Positions 55,430 through 64,000 of a stretch of 64,000 nucleotides of DNA are shown one piece after another. Under the pieces are notes generated by a model. That model ran no database searches. It was not told the DNA's origin and worked only from the letters and a program-made list of their open reading frames with translations. Made by a program: the position numbers and the translations under genes. Source of the stretch: Rhodovastum sp963714255 (GTDB taxonomy: Bacteria > Pseudomonadota > Alphaproteobacteria > Acetobacterales > Acetobacteraceae); contig CAVQNU010000015.1 of NCBI GenBank assembly GCA_963714255.1, forward strand, positions 186,001 to 250,000, given 5' to 3'. The stretch's first letter is position 1, and the number at the start of each line of letters is the position of its first letter.

Positions 55430-57202
55430 CTACGGCGCCGGGGCGGCGGTGTAGAGCGTGAGGGCCAGGCGGCGCCCGGTCGAATAGTCGATCCCATCGA
55501 TGCGCGTCAGCACGCGCGGCGTAACGCCCAGCGCGCGCGCCCGATCGGCGAAGGCGGCGGCGTCGCGGGCGCCGATCAGCGCCAGGCCGCAGGCCGGCTG
55601 CGCGTGCAGGAACTCCGCCGCCGGGGCCGGCCCGATCAGTTTCGTGCCGGTTCCCAGCAGGTAGACCAGGCTCGGCTCGGCATAGGAGGCGGAGGCCAGC
55701 ACGCTGTCCGGGCAGGGGCGCAGGCTGCGCACGGCGGCGGCGATGCGCGGGCTCAGCCAGATGGTTTGTAGTCCCGGCAGCACGATCAGGCTGCTGGACA
55801 GGGTGATCGCCAGCATCGCCGCCCCGGCACAGGCCAACGCGACCCGCGGCGCCGGGCGTTTCGCCTGGCGCGAGGCGTGCACCACCAGGATCGCGGCCAC
55901 CACCGCGGCGAGCGCGGCCAGCGCATCGAGCCGGTGCCCCAGCCACACGAGAAGCACCGGTCCGCCCAGCGCGAGCACCAGACCCACGGCCACCCATAGC
56001 CCGGCATAGGCGGCGGTCAGGATGCGGCCGACCCGCGCCAGGCGCGACCACCCGTCGGGCGCGCAGATGGCGGCGGCGGCCAGGGCGGCGATGGCCGGAT
56101 AGGTCGGCAGCACGTAATGCGGCAGTTTGGTCGCGGCCAATTCGAACACGATCCAACTCGGCAGAATCCAGGCGAGCAGGAACCGTGTTTCCGGGGCGGC
56201 GCGGTTGACCCACACGAACGGCAGCGCCCGGGCGGCGAACAGCGAGCCCGGCCAGAAGGTCAGCACGAACAGCACCAGATAGGTGCCGGCGGGCAGCCCG
56301 TGCCGCTGCTGGCCGTGGGCTAGTTTGCCCAGCAGGTTGTCGCCCAGCGCGCGGGCGAAGAAGTCGCCGCCGCTGACCCCGGCGATGCCGATGACCCAGG
56401 GCAGCAGCATCGCCGCCACAATGGCGGCGCCGAGAAGCGGCCGCAGCGCCAGCATCCAGCGTGCAGTCCGCTCCACCGCCAGCAGGCCCAGCAGCGTGCC
56501 GCCGCTGACCAGCAGGATCACCGGCCCCTTGAGCAGCAGTCCGGCGCCGGTCGCGGCCCAGAAGAGGGCGGGCGCAACCCAGGATGGCGCATCCTCCGGC
56601 GGGGCATTGCGGCGGCGCCAGATGTCCAGCAGCGCCGCCTGGGCTGCCAGGATCACCGCCAGCAGCATGGCGTCGATCGTGGCCATGCGCGCCTCGGCGC
56701 CGAGCAGCACCGAGAGCGCCAGCAGCAGCCCGGCGACGAAGCCGGTGGCGGGACCGTACAACACCGTGCCGATACGCTGGGTCAGCAGCACCGACACCAC
56801 CGCGGCCAGCGCGCCGGGCACCCGGTCAACCCAGATGTCGCGCTGCTCCGGCGTGCCCAGCAGCGACACCGCGGCGGCCTGCAGCCAATAAATGCCGGCG
56901 GGCTGGGCGTAGTACGGCGCATCCTGGAAGCGGATATCGGTGTAATCGTCCGACTCCAGCATCTGCGCGGCGGCCTGGGCGGTGCGCGATTCGTCGCGGT
57001 CGAGCGGCGGGATGCGGGCGATGCCGGGCCAGAGGAGCGCCATGGCCAGCGCCGCCAGCAACAGGGTGTGGCGGGAGGCGACGAGGCCGGCGCGCACCAC
57101 CGGCCAGCCCGCCTGCCATCCGGTTTTGACCCTGGGCCACCAAATGGACCAAAGCGCGCCAAGCGGCGGTTCCGGGTCGCCCTGGGGGCGGATGTCATCC
57201 AT
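55430..57202 (-). CDS. ArnT/PMT-type membrane glycosyltransferase
   Basis: Family 39/83 glycosyltransferase, 590 residues with about 12 membrane segments. The first periplasmic loop has PPLDRDESRTAQAAAQML near 60, carrying the catalytic Asp-Glu, and later DAPYYAQPAGIYWLQ. LLLKGPVILLVSGG and the C-terminal soluble domain fit ArnT-like enzymes that transfer a sugar from a polyprenyl carrier, often to lipid A. Acceptor unknown. ATG 57202 (MDDIRPQGDPEPP) is preferred to an upstream in-frame start at 57274. Confidence 0.86.
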   Translation of the reverse strand: MDDIRPQGDPEPPLGALWSIWWPRVKTGWQAGWPVVRAGLVASRHTLLLAALAMALLWPGIARIPPLDRDESRTAQAAAQMLESDDYTDIRFQDAPYYAQPAGIYWLQAAAVSLLGTPEQRDIWVDRVPGALAAVVSVLLTQRIGTVLYGPATGFVAGLLLALSVLLGAEARMATIDAMLLAVILAAQAALLDIWRRRNAPPEDAPSWVAPALFWAATGAGLLLKGPVILLVSGGTLLGLLAVERTARWMLALRPLLGAAIVAAMLLPWVIGIAGVSGGDFFARALGDNLLGKLAHGQQRHGLPAGTYLVLFVLTFWPGSLFAARALPFVWVNRAAPETRFLLAWILPSWIVFELAATKLPHYVLPTYPAIAALAAAAICAPDGWSRLARVGRILTAAYAGLWVAVGLVLALGGPVLLVWLGHRLDALAALAAVVAAILVVHASRQAKRPAPRVALACAGAAMLAITLSSSLIVLPGLQTIWLSPRIAAAVRSLRPCPDSVLASASYAEPSLVYLLGTGTKLIGPAPAAEFLHAQPACGLALIGARDAAAFADRARALGVTPRVLTRIDGIDYSTGRRLALTLYTAAPAP

Positions 57203-57348
57203 GGCGCGTCGGCCACTCCGGTGGGGAACGCGCAGGTTACCCGCCTGATCTGGCTGACGAAAGGCCACCGCCACGCCGCGGCGGCCGGGCCGCAGGCCGA
57301 TGGGGTTTGCGAACGCTCACACGACCGTGACCGTTCGCGCCATTTCCC

Positions 57349-57621
57349 TTAATGGAGATACATCATGTGCGCGGCATGCGCCCAGCGCCCCGGCTGGATC
57401 AGCCCGGCCGAGGCGACCCGGACGGAATGCAGCTTGCCGTCGATATCGCGGTTCCAGAAGTCGAGGAATTTCTGCAGCACCGGGAAGCGCGGGGCGATGT
57501 CGAGTTCCTGCCAGATATAGGTTTGCAGCACCGCGGGATGATCGGGCATGTGGTAGAGGATTTCCGCCGTGGTCAGGCGATATCCCTGCAACTGCTTCCG
57601 GAACGGGCTCTCGACGGTCAT
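57349..57621 (-). CDS. usg: Usg family protein
   Basis: 90-residue cytoplasmic protein common in alphaproteobacteria, function unknown. Diagnostic YRLTTAEILYHMPDHP near 14, LQTYIWQELDIAPRFPVLQ near 32 and FLDFWNRDIDGKLHSVRVA near 52. ATG 57621 is preceded by GGAGG at proper spacing. Diverges from groESL. Confidence 0.9.
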   Translation of the reverse strand: MTVESPFRKQLQGYRLTTAEILYHMPDHPAVLQTYIWQELDIAPRFPVLQKFLDFWNRDIDGKLHSVRVASAGLIQPGRWAHAAHMMYLH

Positions 57622-57771
57622 TGTTGCCTCCGTATCTTGTATGTGCCTTTCGTTGCCGCCATGTGGCGGCGTTTTCCCTTCTGCCGGCGCCCGGGTCTGC
57701 TGCCCGGGTTGCCGCAGCATGGCACGGCTGAGGCGCAAGGCCGCAAGGAAAAAGTGAATATTATCAGCCGA

Positions 57772-57798
57772 TTGGCACTCATCACGGAAGAGTGCTGC
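57772..57798 (+). promoter_or_regulatory. CIRCE operator 1
   Basis: TTGGCACTC, nine-base spacer, GAGTGCTGC. The consensus is TTAGCACTC-N9-GAGTGCTAA, so two mismatches at the outer edges. HrcA repressor site upstream of the groES promoter. Confidence 0.85.
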
Positions 57799-57804
57799 CG
57801 AATG

Positions 57805-57833
57805 CTTGACTTCGCCGGCGGCAGACCCTAGAT
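57805..57833 (+). promoter_or_regulatory. groESL promoter, heat-shock type
   Basis: CTTGAC (57805-57810), 16-base spacer, CCTAGAT (57827-57833). Resembles alphaproteobacterial RpoH promoters, and reading one base over gives a plausible housekeeping pair TTGACT/TAGATC. Lies exactly between the two CIRCE elements. Confidence 0.65.
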
Positions 57834-57835
57834 CG

Positions 57836-57862
57836 CTGGCACTCCTTCGCCGGGAGTGCTAA
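57836..57862 (+). promoter_or_regulatory. CIRCE operator 2
   Basis: CTGGCACTC-N9-GAGTGCTAA; the right arm is perfect. Located just after the -10, overlapping the expected transcript start, the usual HrcA position. Confidence 0.93.
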
Positions 57863-57931
57863 CAGCGCGCCCGGCGGACGGGAGCTTCACGGGAAGACAT
57901 CTTCCGCACGACAACTCCAGGAGCGTTTGAC

Positions 57932-58246
57932 ATGAAGTTCCGTCCCCTGCACGACCGGGTGGTGGTCCGGCGGCTCGACGCCGAAGAAAAGACCGCCGGC
58001 GGCATCATCATTCCCGACACCGCCAAGGAAAAGCCGATGGAAGGCGAAATCATCGCGGTGGGTCCGGGCGCGCGCAACGAGCAAGGCCAGATCGTGGCGC
58101 TGGATGTGCAAGCGGGTGACCGCGTGCTGTTCGGCAAGTGGTCGGGCACCGAAGTCAAGATCGACGGGGAAGACCTGTTGATCATGAAAGAATCCGACAT
58201 CATGGGCATCATCGAGGGCGGCGTTTCGAAGAAGAAGGCCGCATAG
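57932..58246 (+). CDS. groES: Co-chaperonin GroES
   Basis: Seven-subunit lid of the chaperonin, 104 residues, slightly longer than E. coli GroES. MKFRPLHDRVVVRRLDAEEK start, mobile loop EKTAGGIIIPDTAKEKP near 19-35 and GDRVLFGKWSGTEVKIDGED near 62. AGGAGCG site precedes ATG 57932. Cotranscribed with groEL 65 bases on. Confidence 0.97.
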   Translation: MKFRPLHDRVVVRRLDAEEKTAGGIIIPDTAKEKPMEGEIIAVGPGARNEQGQIVALDVQAGDRVLFGKWSGTEVKIDGEDLLIMKESDIMGIIEGGVSKKKAA

Positions 58247-58311
58247 GCCGCGCGCCTGTCCGCCCTCTGCCTCGCCGAACCAAAGACTGACTGATTCAAA
58301 GGAAACCACTC

Positions 58312-59958
<1,647 letters not shown>

Positions 59959-59980
59959 GTCGGCCATTCCTGAGGTCGCA

Positions 59981-60044
59981 CCGGGCCGCAAGGCCCGGGC
60001 GTTCAGGGGCGAATGGGGGCGGAGCCGGGAGACCGGCTCCGCCC
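59981..60044 (+). terminator. Two strong hairpins after groEL
   Basis: First CCGGGCC-GCAA-GGCCCGG (59981-59998), then a perfect 12-base stem GGGCGGAGCCGG with GAGA loop (60017-60044). Both have stable tetraloops. Neither is followed by a clear T-run, as is common in GC-rich alphaproteobacteria. Likely operon terminator. Confidence 0.65.
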
Positions 60045-60317
60045 TACGTCGTTGTAACCTTCCGGCGCCTGGAATTCCCGGCTGCGCGCTTCACTTTTGC
60101 CCGCACCTGGTTCAGTGTTTACCTGGGTCCAAGTCGCCCTCGTGGCATGCGGGAGTAATTGACTCCGCAGCCGGTTTCGGTTCATCCTGCTTGCGCAATC
60201 GCATTTTGGCTAGGCTTGCTGCGCCTCCGACCCATCGGGTGCCTTCAAAACGTCCAAAGGCACGGTTGTCCGCGCCGCGCGCTGTTGTGCGGCGCTTGCA
60301 GCGGAGACGACGCAGCT
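60045..60317 (+). promoter_or_regulatory. Long leader region of the cold-shock gene
   Basis: About 270 bases between the groEL terminators and the csp start. Cold-shock genes often have a long structured 5' leader that controls translation with temperature. I see a moderately AT-richer stretch (60110-60215) that may hold the promoter, but no confirmed structure. Confidence 0.35.
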
Positions 60318-60521
60318 ATGGCTATCGGCACGGTCAAGTGGTTCAACACCACGAAGGGCTACGGCTTCATCATGCCTCAAGACGGCGGCAAGGACGTGTT
60401 CGTGCACATCACGGCGGTCCAGGCAGCCGGCCTGCGCGGCCTGAACGAGGGCCAGAAGGTTAGCTACGACGTTGCCCTGGAGCGCGGCAAGGCCGCGGCC
60501 ACCAACCTCAAGCTCGCCTGA
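60318..60521 (+). CDS. CspA-family cold-shock protein
   Basis: 67-residue OB-fold RNA/DNA-binding protein. MAIGTVKWFNTTKGYGFI carries RNP1 (KGYGFI) and DVFVHI carries RNP2. ATG 60318 gives the full domain; longer upstream starts would add unrelated residues. Stand-alone gene after groESL. Confidence 0.94.
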   Translation: MAIGTVKWFNTTKGYGFIMPQDGGKDVFVHITAVQAAGLRGLNEGQKVSYDVALERGKAAATNLKLA

Positions 60522-60624
60522 CAGAACCAAGGTTTTGCAACGGGGCGGGAGTCACGGCGGTGGCTCCCGAACTGTCTGTCGAAACGATGTCGCCGTGCGT
60601 GCCCGGATAGCGTCAGGCTAGGTG

Positions 60625-61044
60625 CTATACCTGCTGATGGCGTGCCCGCACGCCGCGTTCGATGGCGGCTGTCACCAGCGGGTCCACGTGCAGCTCGTTG
60701 CGGATGAACTCCAGCATCCGCAGGCAGTCTTGCTGGGCGAACCGGTCCGCTGCTGCCACGTCGCAGGCCAGCGCATAGGCCGTTTCACGCAGCCGCGGCT
60801 CAAGAGCGGCGCGGATGAGCTTGGCCGCATGCGCCAGCCCTTCCTCCTCGTCCAGCAGACCCACCGCGGCATCGGTCGCGGTCCGCAGCCGTTCGGTCGA
60901 GAAATCGCGGAACACCGGCAGGGTCTGCACCAGGCCGGACATCACGCCGATCTCGCGATCGGAAATGCCGCCGCCGGTGGCGGCCACCAATACCATGGTG
61001 CACACCAGGGCTTCCTGCGGGTCGAGTCCGGTTCGGGCGAGCAT
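60625..61044 (-). CDS. TerB-like protein
   Basis: 139-residue all-helical protein of the TerB/tellurite-resistance-like superfamily. LDPQEALVCTMVLVAATGGG, SDREIGVMSGLVQTLPVF near 29 and a DLAxxAAxA-like region (LACDVAAADRFAQQDCLRML near 94) fit the fold. ATG 61044 follows AAGGGA. No other ter genes nearby, so the function is unknown and not necessarily tellurite resistance. Confidence 0.78.
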   Translation of the reverse strand: MLARTGLDPQEALVCTMVLVAATGGGISDREIGVMSGLVQTLPVFRDFSTERLRTATDAAVGLLDEEEGLAHAAKLIRAALEPRLRETAYALACDVAAADRFAQQDCLRMLEFIRNELHVDPLVTAAIERGVRARHQQV

Positions 61045-61123
61045 CGGCGAATCCCTTGTTGCGGTGTGACCGTGCCTGGGCGGCAACGGCGGATCAAGTC
61101 ACGCCCGAATGACCTTTCTGTCA

Positions 61124-61290
61124 TGGAAGGCCAGGGCTCTGCCCTGGACCCGCCCTGCGCGCAGGGCGCCTTCGCGCGACGGGCGGTGGCCTCCTTGACC
61201 CCATGACTTAAGAAATTCATGGGTTCCAAGGGCCTATGGCCCTTGGTGGGTCCAGGGCAACGCCCTGGCGGGGCGCGGGGCAGCGCCCCG
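61124..61290. repeat. Dispersed palindromic repeat, composite copy 13
   Basis: Left GGAAGGCCAGGGCTCTGCCC unit with a degenerate inner hairpin (CGCGCAGGGCGCC...), centre ACTTAAGAAATTCATGGG, then CCAAGGGCC-TAT-GGCCCTTGG, CCAGGGC-AAC-GCCCTGG and GCGGGGC-AGC-GCCCCGC. It joins both subtypes and abuts the stop of the MprF-like gene. Confidence 0.88.
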
Positions 61291-63300
61291 CTAGGTCCTG
61301 GCCAGCGAGGGCAAAAGCGGCAGCAGGTTCGACAGGTCGCGTTCGGCCATGCAGACCAGGTACTGAATAGCGCTCGGTCCGCTGCCGTCCGCGCACGCCC
61401 CCAATGGCATCCCGTCAGGCCCAAGCGGCAGGGCGGCCAGGCCGAGATCGGCGTACACGTCCAGGTGCGCCCGCCCGGCCCGCCAGATCGCCGGGTCGAG
61501 CCCCTCCTGGCGCGCCAGGTCCCGCAGCCGCCAGATGGCCGAGACGCGGTCGTTTTCCGCCCCGGCGGGGTCGCCGATGCCCAGCAGCACGCGCCCGGTG
61601 CGGCGGAACGGAATGCCGGCGCGTTCGCTTTCGCCCCAGACGATGCCGTCCGCCTCGGCCGGTGGTTCGGCGCCCAGCGACGCGTAGCGCGACCGAGCCT
61701 CCACCCCCCAGGGCAGGAACCGCACCCGGCCGGGCCGCAGCAATCCCCACAGTGCCAGCAGGGCCAGCACCACGGTGAACGCCACGGTGGCGCGCAGGGA
61801 ATTCGGCACGTTGGGCGAGAGCACCACCTCCCACCAGGAATTGTCCGACAGCCAGCGCACGTGCCGCTCGGAGGCGGCCAGCGCCAGGATGCAGCCGGCC
61901 AGCGTCAGCAAGGGTGCGGCGACGGCGGCCTCCATCGGGCCGGATAGCAGCCTGGCATGGCGATAAAACGCGCTGCGAAACGGCGCGATCAGCACCGCGG
62001 CCAGCAGCAGCACGCCGGGGATCCACAAGGGTTCGCTCTGCACGACGGTGAAGGCGGCGGCCAGCAGCAGCAGGGCGATGGTCATGCCCCAGGCCAGGGT
62101 GACGCGCTGCGCCATGGCCATGGCGCAAACCATCAGGGCGCCGCCGATCAGGCTGGGCACGAACTCGCCGGCCTGGGCGGCGACCTCAGCGAAGTCGGGA
62201 TCGATCCAGGAGAAATCGGGCCGCCGTTGCACCACGCCGAGGCAGAGCAGCAGGGCACCGCACATGCTCACCGCGCCGGCGACCGCGGCCACCACGAAAT
62301 CGGGTTCGCTCCACCGCGTCCCCGCCGGCACGGGGCGCGGGGCCGGCGAGGCCTGCAGCACCGAGCGGCCGCGCAGCATGATTTCGTTGCCGGCGAACAG
62401 GCCGCCGGCCAGGAACAGCGGAATGATGTAATAGTAAAGCCGGAACACCACGATGGCGCCGAGGATCTGCGGCGGCTCCAGGTAGGGCGACAGGCCGACC
62501 AGCATGGCGGTGTCGAACACGCCGATGCCGCCCGGGATGTTGGCGACCAGACCGGCGGTATAGGAGGCGACATAGACGCCGAGGAACCGCAGATAGGTCA
62601 GCCCGTGCGCGTGTGGCAGAAGCGTGAAAACAATGGCTGCGGTGACCGCCACGTCCACGGTCGCCAGCAGCACCTGCAGGATGGCCATCCGCCAGCCCGG
62701 CAGGTCCAATTCGTGGCCGAGAATCCGGCGGCCGCGCAGCATGCGCGAGAGGGTGATATAACCGGCAACGACGGCCCATAGCAGGCCGCCGAGCGCGTGC
62801 ATCATCCACAGCGGCAGCCAGGCGCCGAAGAACGGCACCGCCTCGGGCTCGAAGAACAGCACGGTACCGCCCAGCACCATGCCGCCCAGGCCGAAGGTGA
62901 GGCTGCAGAACCCGACCACCTTGGCGATCTGCAGCGGCGTCAGCCCCCAATGGGCATACAGCCGGTAACGCACCGCCGCGCCCGACACGGCGGCGAAGCC
63001 GATATTATGGGCGAGCGAATAGGCGCAGAACGACGCCAGCGCGACCCGGGCGTAGCTGACCGGCCGGCCGGCATAATAGGTGCCGAGCCGGTCGTAAAAA
63101 GTCAGGATGCCGTAGGACAGCAGGTTCCACAGGAAGGCGATCACCAGGGTGCGGGTGGGAATCGCCTCCAGCGCGTGCGCGATGTCTTCGATCTTGAGGT
63201 TGCGGAATTCCTTCTGCACGACGTAGATGGCGCCGCCCAGCAGTGCCAGGCCGAGCACCGCCGGCAGGTTGCGCAGCAGGCGCTTCAGCAACGCGACCAT
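61291..63300 (-). CDS. MprF-like/UPF0104 lysylphosphatidylglycerol synthase membrane-domain protein
   Basis: 669 residues, about 14 membrane segments. The N-terminal half has the UPF0104/LPG_synthase_TM pattern (SFCAYSLAHNIGFAAVSGAAVRYRLY region near 85-105, then ANIPGGIGVFDTAMLVGL near 255). The C-terminal 130 or so residues are soluble but too short for a full MprF synthase GNAT domain. It may act as a lipid flippase or lost the transferase. Start ATG 63300 lies 11 bases after the lysK stop. Confidence 0.78.
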   Translation of the reverse strand: MVALLKRLLRNLPAVLGLALLGGAIYVVQKEFRNLKIEDIAHALEAIPTRTLVIAFLWNLLSYGILTFYDRLGTYYAGRPVSYARVALASFCAYSLAHNIGFAAVSGAAVRYRLYAHWGLTPLQIAKVVGFCSLTFGLGGMVLGGTVLFFEPEAVPFFGAWLPLWMMHALGGLLWAVVAGYITLSRMLRGRRILGHELDLPGWRMAILQVLLATVDVAVTAAIVFTLLPHAHGLTYLRFLGVYVASYTAGLVANIPGGIGVFDTAMLVGLSPYLEPPQILGAIVVFRLYYYIIPLFLAGGLFAGNEIMLRGRSVLQASPAPRPVPAGTRWSEPDFVVAAVAGAVSMCGALLLCLGVVQRRPDFSWIDPDFAEVAAQAGEFVPSLIGGALMVCAMAMAQRVTLAWGMTIALLLLAAAFTVVQSEPLWIPGVLLLAAVLIAPFRSAFYRHARLLSGPMEAAVAAPLLTLAGCILALAASERHVRWLSDNSWWEVVLSPNVPNSLRATVAFTVVLALLALWGLLRPGRVRFLPWGVEARSRYASLGAEPPAEADGIVWGESERAGIPFRRTGRVLLGIGDPAGAENDRVSAIWRLRDLARQEGLDPAIWRAGRAHLDVYADLGLAALPLGPDGMPLGACADGSGPSAIQYLVCMAERDLSNLLPLLPSLART

Positions 63301-63311
63301 CCCGCGCTCCT

Positions 63312-64000
63312 TCAGGCCGGGGGGCAGGACGGCGGCCGCGCGAGCGCGTCCTCGATCAGCTGGATGGTTTCGGCGATGCCGTACAGCGCCACGAACTGGC
63401 CGAAGCGCGGCCCTTCCTGCTGGCCGAGCAGCACCTGATACAGGCAGCCGAACCAGGCGCGCAGGTCAGCGAAGGGGTGGCGCTTGCCCACCTCGTAGAT
63501 GGCGGTCTGGATGGTTTCGCCGTCGGCCTCCGGCGGCAGCGCGCGCAGGGCTGTCGCCAGTTCGGCCAGCGCTTCCCGCTCGAACGGTTCCGCGGTGCGG
63601 AACTCTTTGGTCGGGCGCACGAAATCGCGATAGTACGCAAGCGCGTATTCCACCAGCCCGGCCAGGAACGGCATGTCCGTGGGCGTGGCTGCCGGGTTGT
63701 AGCGGCGGATGAAGCCCCACAGGATGTCGGGCGTCTCGGCGTTCACCACGCTGGCCAGGTTCAGCAGCATGGCGAACGACAACGGCGAGTGCGCTTCCTG
63801 CGGCACGCTGCCGGCGTGGATGTGCCAGGCCGGGTTGACCGGGCGGTCCGCCTCGGCCTGGCCGTGCGCGCGCGCCGCATTGGCCAGGTATTCGTCTACC
63901 GCCCGGGGAATCACGTCGAAATACAGCCGCTTGGCGCGCTGCGGCTGGTTGAACATGAACTGCGCCAGGCTTTCCGGCGGGGCGTAGCGCAGCCATTCCT
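63312..64000 (-). CDS. lysK: Class I lysyl-tRNA synthetase (partial, C-terminal part)
   Basis: Archaeal-type LysRS found in alphaproteobacteria. The visible 229 residues start in EWLRYAPPESLAQFMFNQ, run through PQRAKRLYFDVIPRAVDEYL and end in the helical anticodon-binding region. The gene continues beyond the right edge; HIGH and KMSKS motifs are outside the window. Placed directly upstream of the MprF-like gene, which is notable because MprF uses Lys-tRNA. Confidence 0.9.
   Translation of the reverse strand, partial: EWLRYAPPESLAQFMFNQPQRAKRLYFDVIPRAVDEYLANAARAHGQAEADRPVNPAWHIHAGSVPQEAHSPLSFAMLLNLASVVNAETPDILWGFIRRYNPAATPTDMPFLAGLVEYALAYYRDFVRPTKEFRTAEPFEREALAELATALRALPPEADGETIQTAIYEVGKRHPFADLRAWFGCLYQVLLGQQEGPRFGQFVALYGIAETIQLIEDALARPPSCPPA

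Overview
The window is high-GC, gene-dense bacterial chromosome that I read as alphaproteobacterial, most likely Rhodospirillales and perhaps Acetobacteraceae. The supports are a red-type (form IC) RuBisCO operon with CbbX, a class I lysyl-tRNA synthetase, a Usg-family protein, a CIRCE-controlled groESL operon and a soxBDAG sarcosine oxidase operon. The family-level placement is inference. No rRNA, CRISPR array, transposase or prophage was seen.

Layout. Positions 1-8346: Calvin-cycle operon cbbF-P-T-A-L-S-X on the minus strand with divergent cbbR. 8369-9197: an NDUFS4-like complex I subunit, then a tRNA-Arg gene split in its anticodon loop by a group I intron. 9365-14010: a five-gene branched-chain amino acid/amide ABC importer. 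14142-16702: a thioesterase and a broken SGNH esterase with DUF4214 repeats. 17010-23830: outer-membrane biogenesis (lptF, lptG, lptD, surA) and rsmA. 23893-29634: an FAD-linked oxidase, tsaC/sua5, cysQ, pepA and holC. 29803-36320: uvrB and uvrC around a FlgO-like lipoprotein and an SDR. 36462-41204: hcp, pgsA, mobB, a lipoprotein, moaD and moaE. 41320-46546: thrC, an M16 peptidase, pmbA and a Tim44-like protein. 46555-52424: soxBDAG, an RraA-like protein and a 33-residue membrane protein. 52627-57621: tldD, a histidine kinase, an ArnT-type glycosyltransferase and usg. 57772-59958: groES-groEL behind two CIRCE operators. 60318-64000: a cold-shock protein, a TerB-like protein, an MprF-like membrane protein and the 3' part of lysK.

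The most distinctive feature is a family of 13 dispersed palindromic repeats placed at gene 3' ends. Each is built from covarying hairpins, often around a central CTTAAG that supplies a stop codon on either strand. Two copies carry an extra long hairpin at the centre. These hairpins share a G-rich core but have unrelated outer arms. Two genes (tsaC, moaE) read into a copy and gain a repeat-encoded C-terminus.

Five genes (cbbL, the esterase, holC, hcp, soxA) are interrupted by apparent one-base insertions, eight sites in all. This is either uncorrected sequencing error or unusual decay. The cbbF product lacks the usual FBPase metal-binding residues, and rsmA has no standard start codon ahead of its conserved N-terminus.
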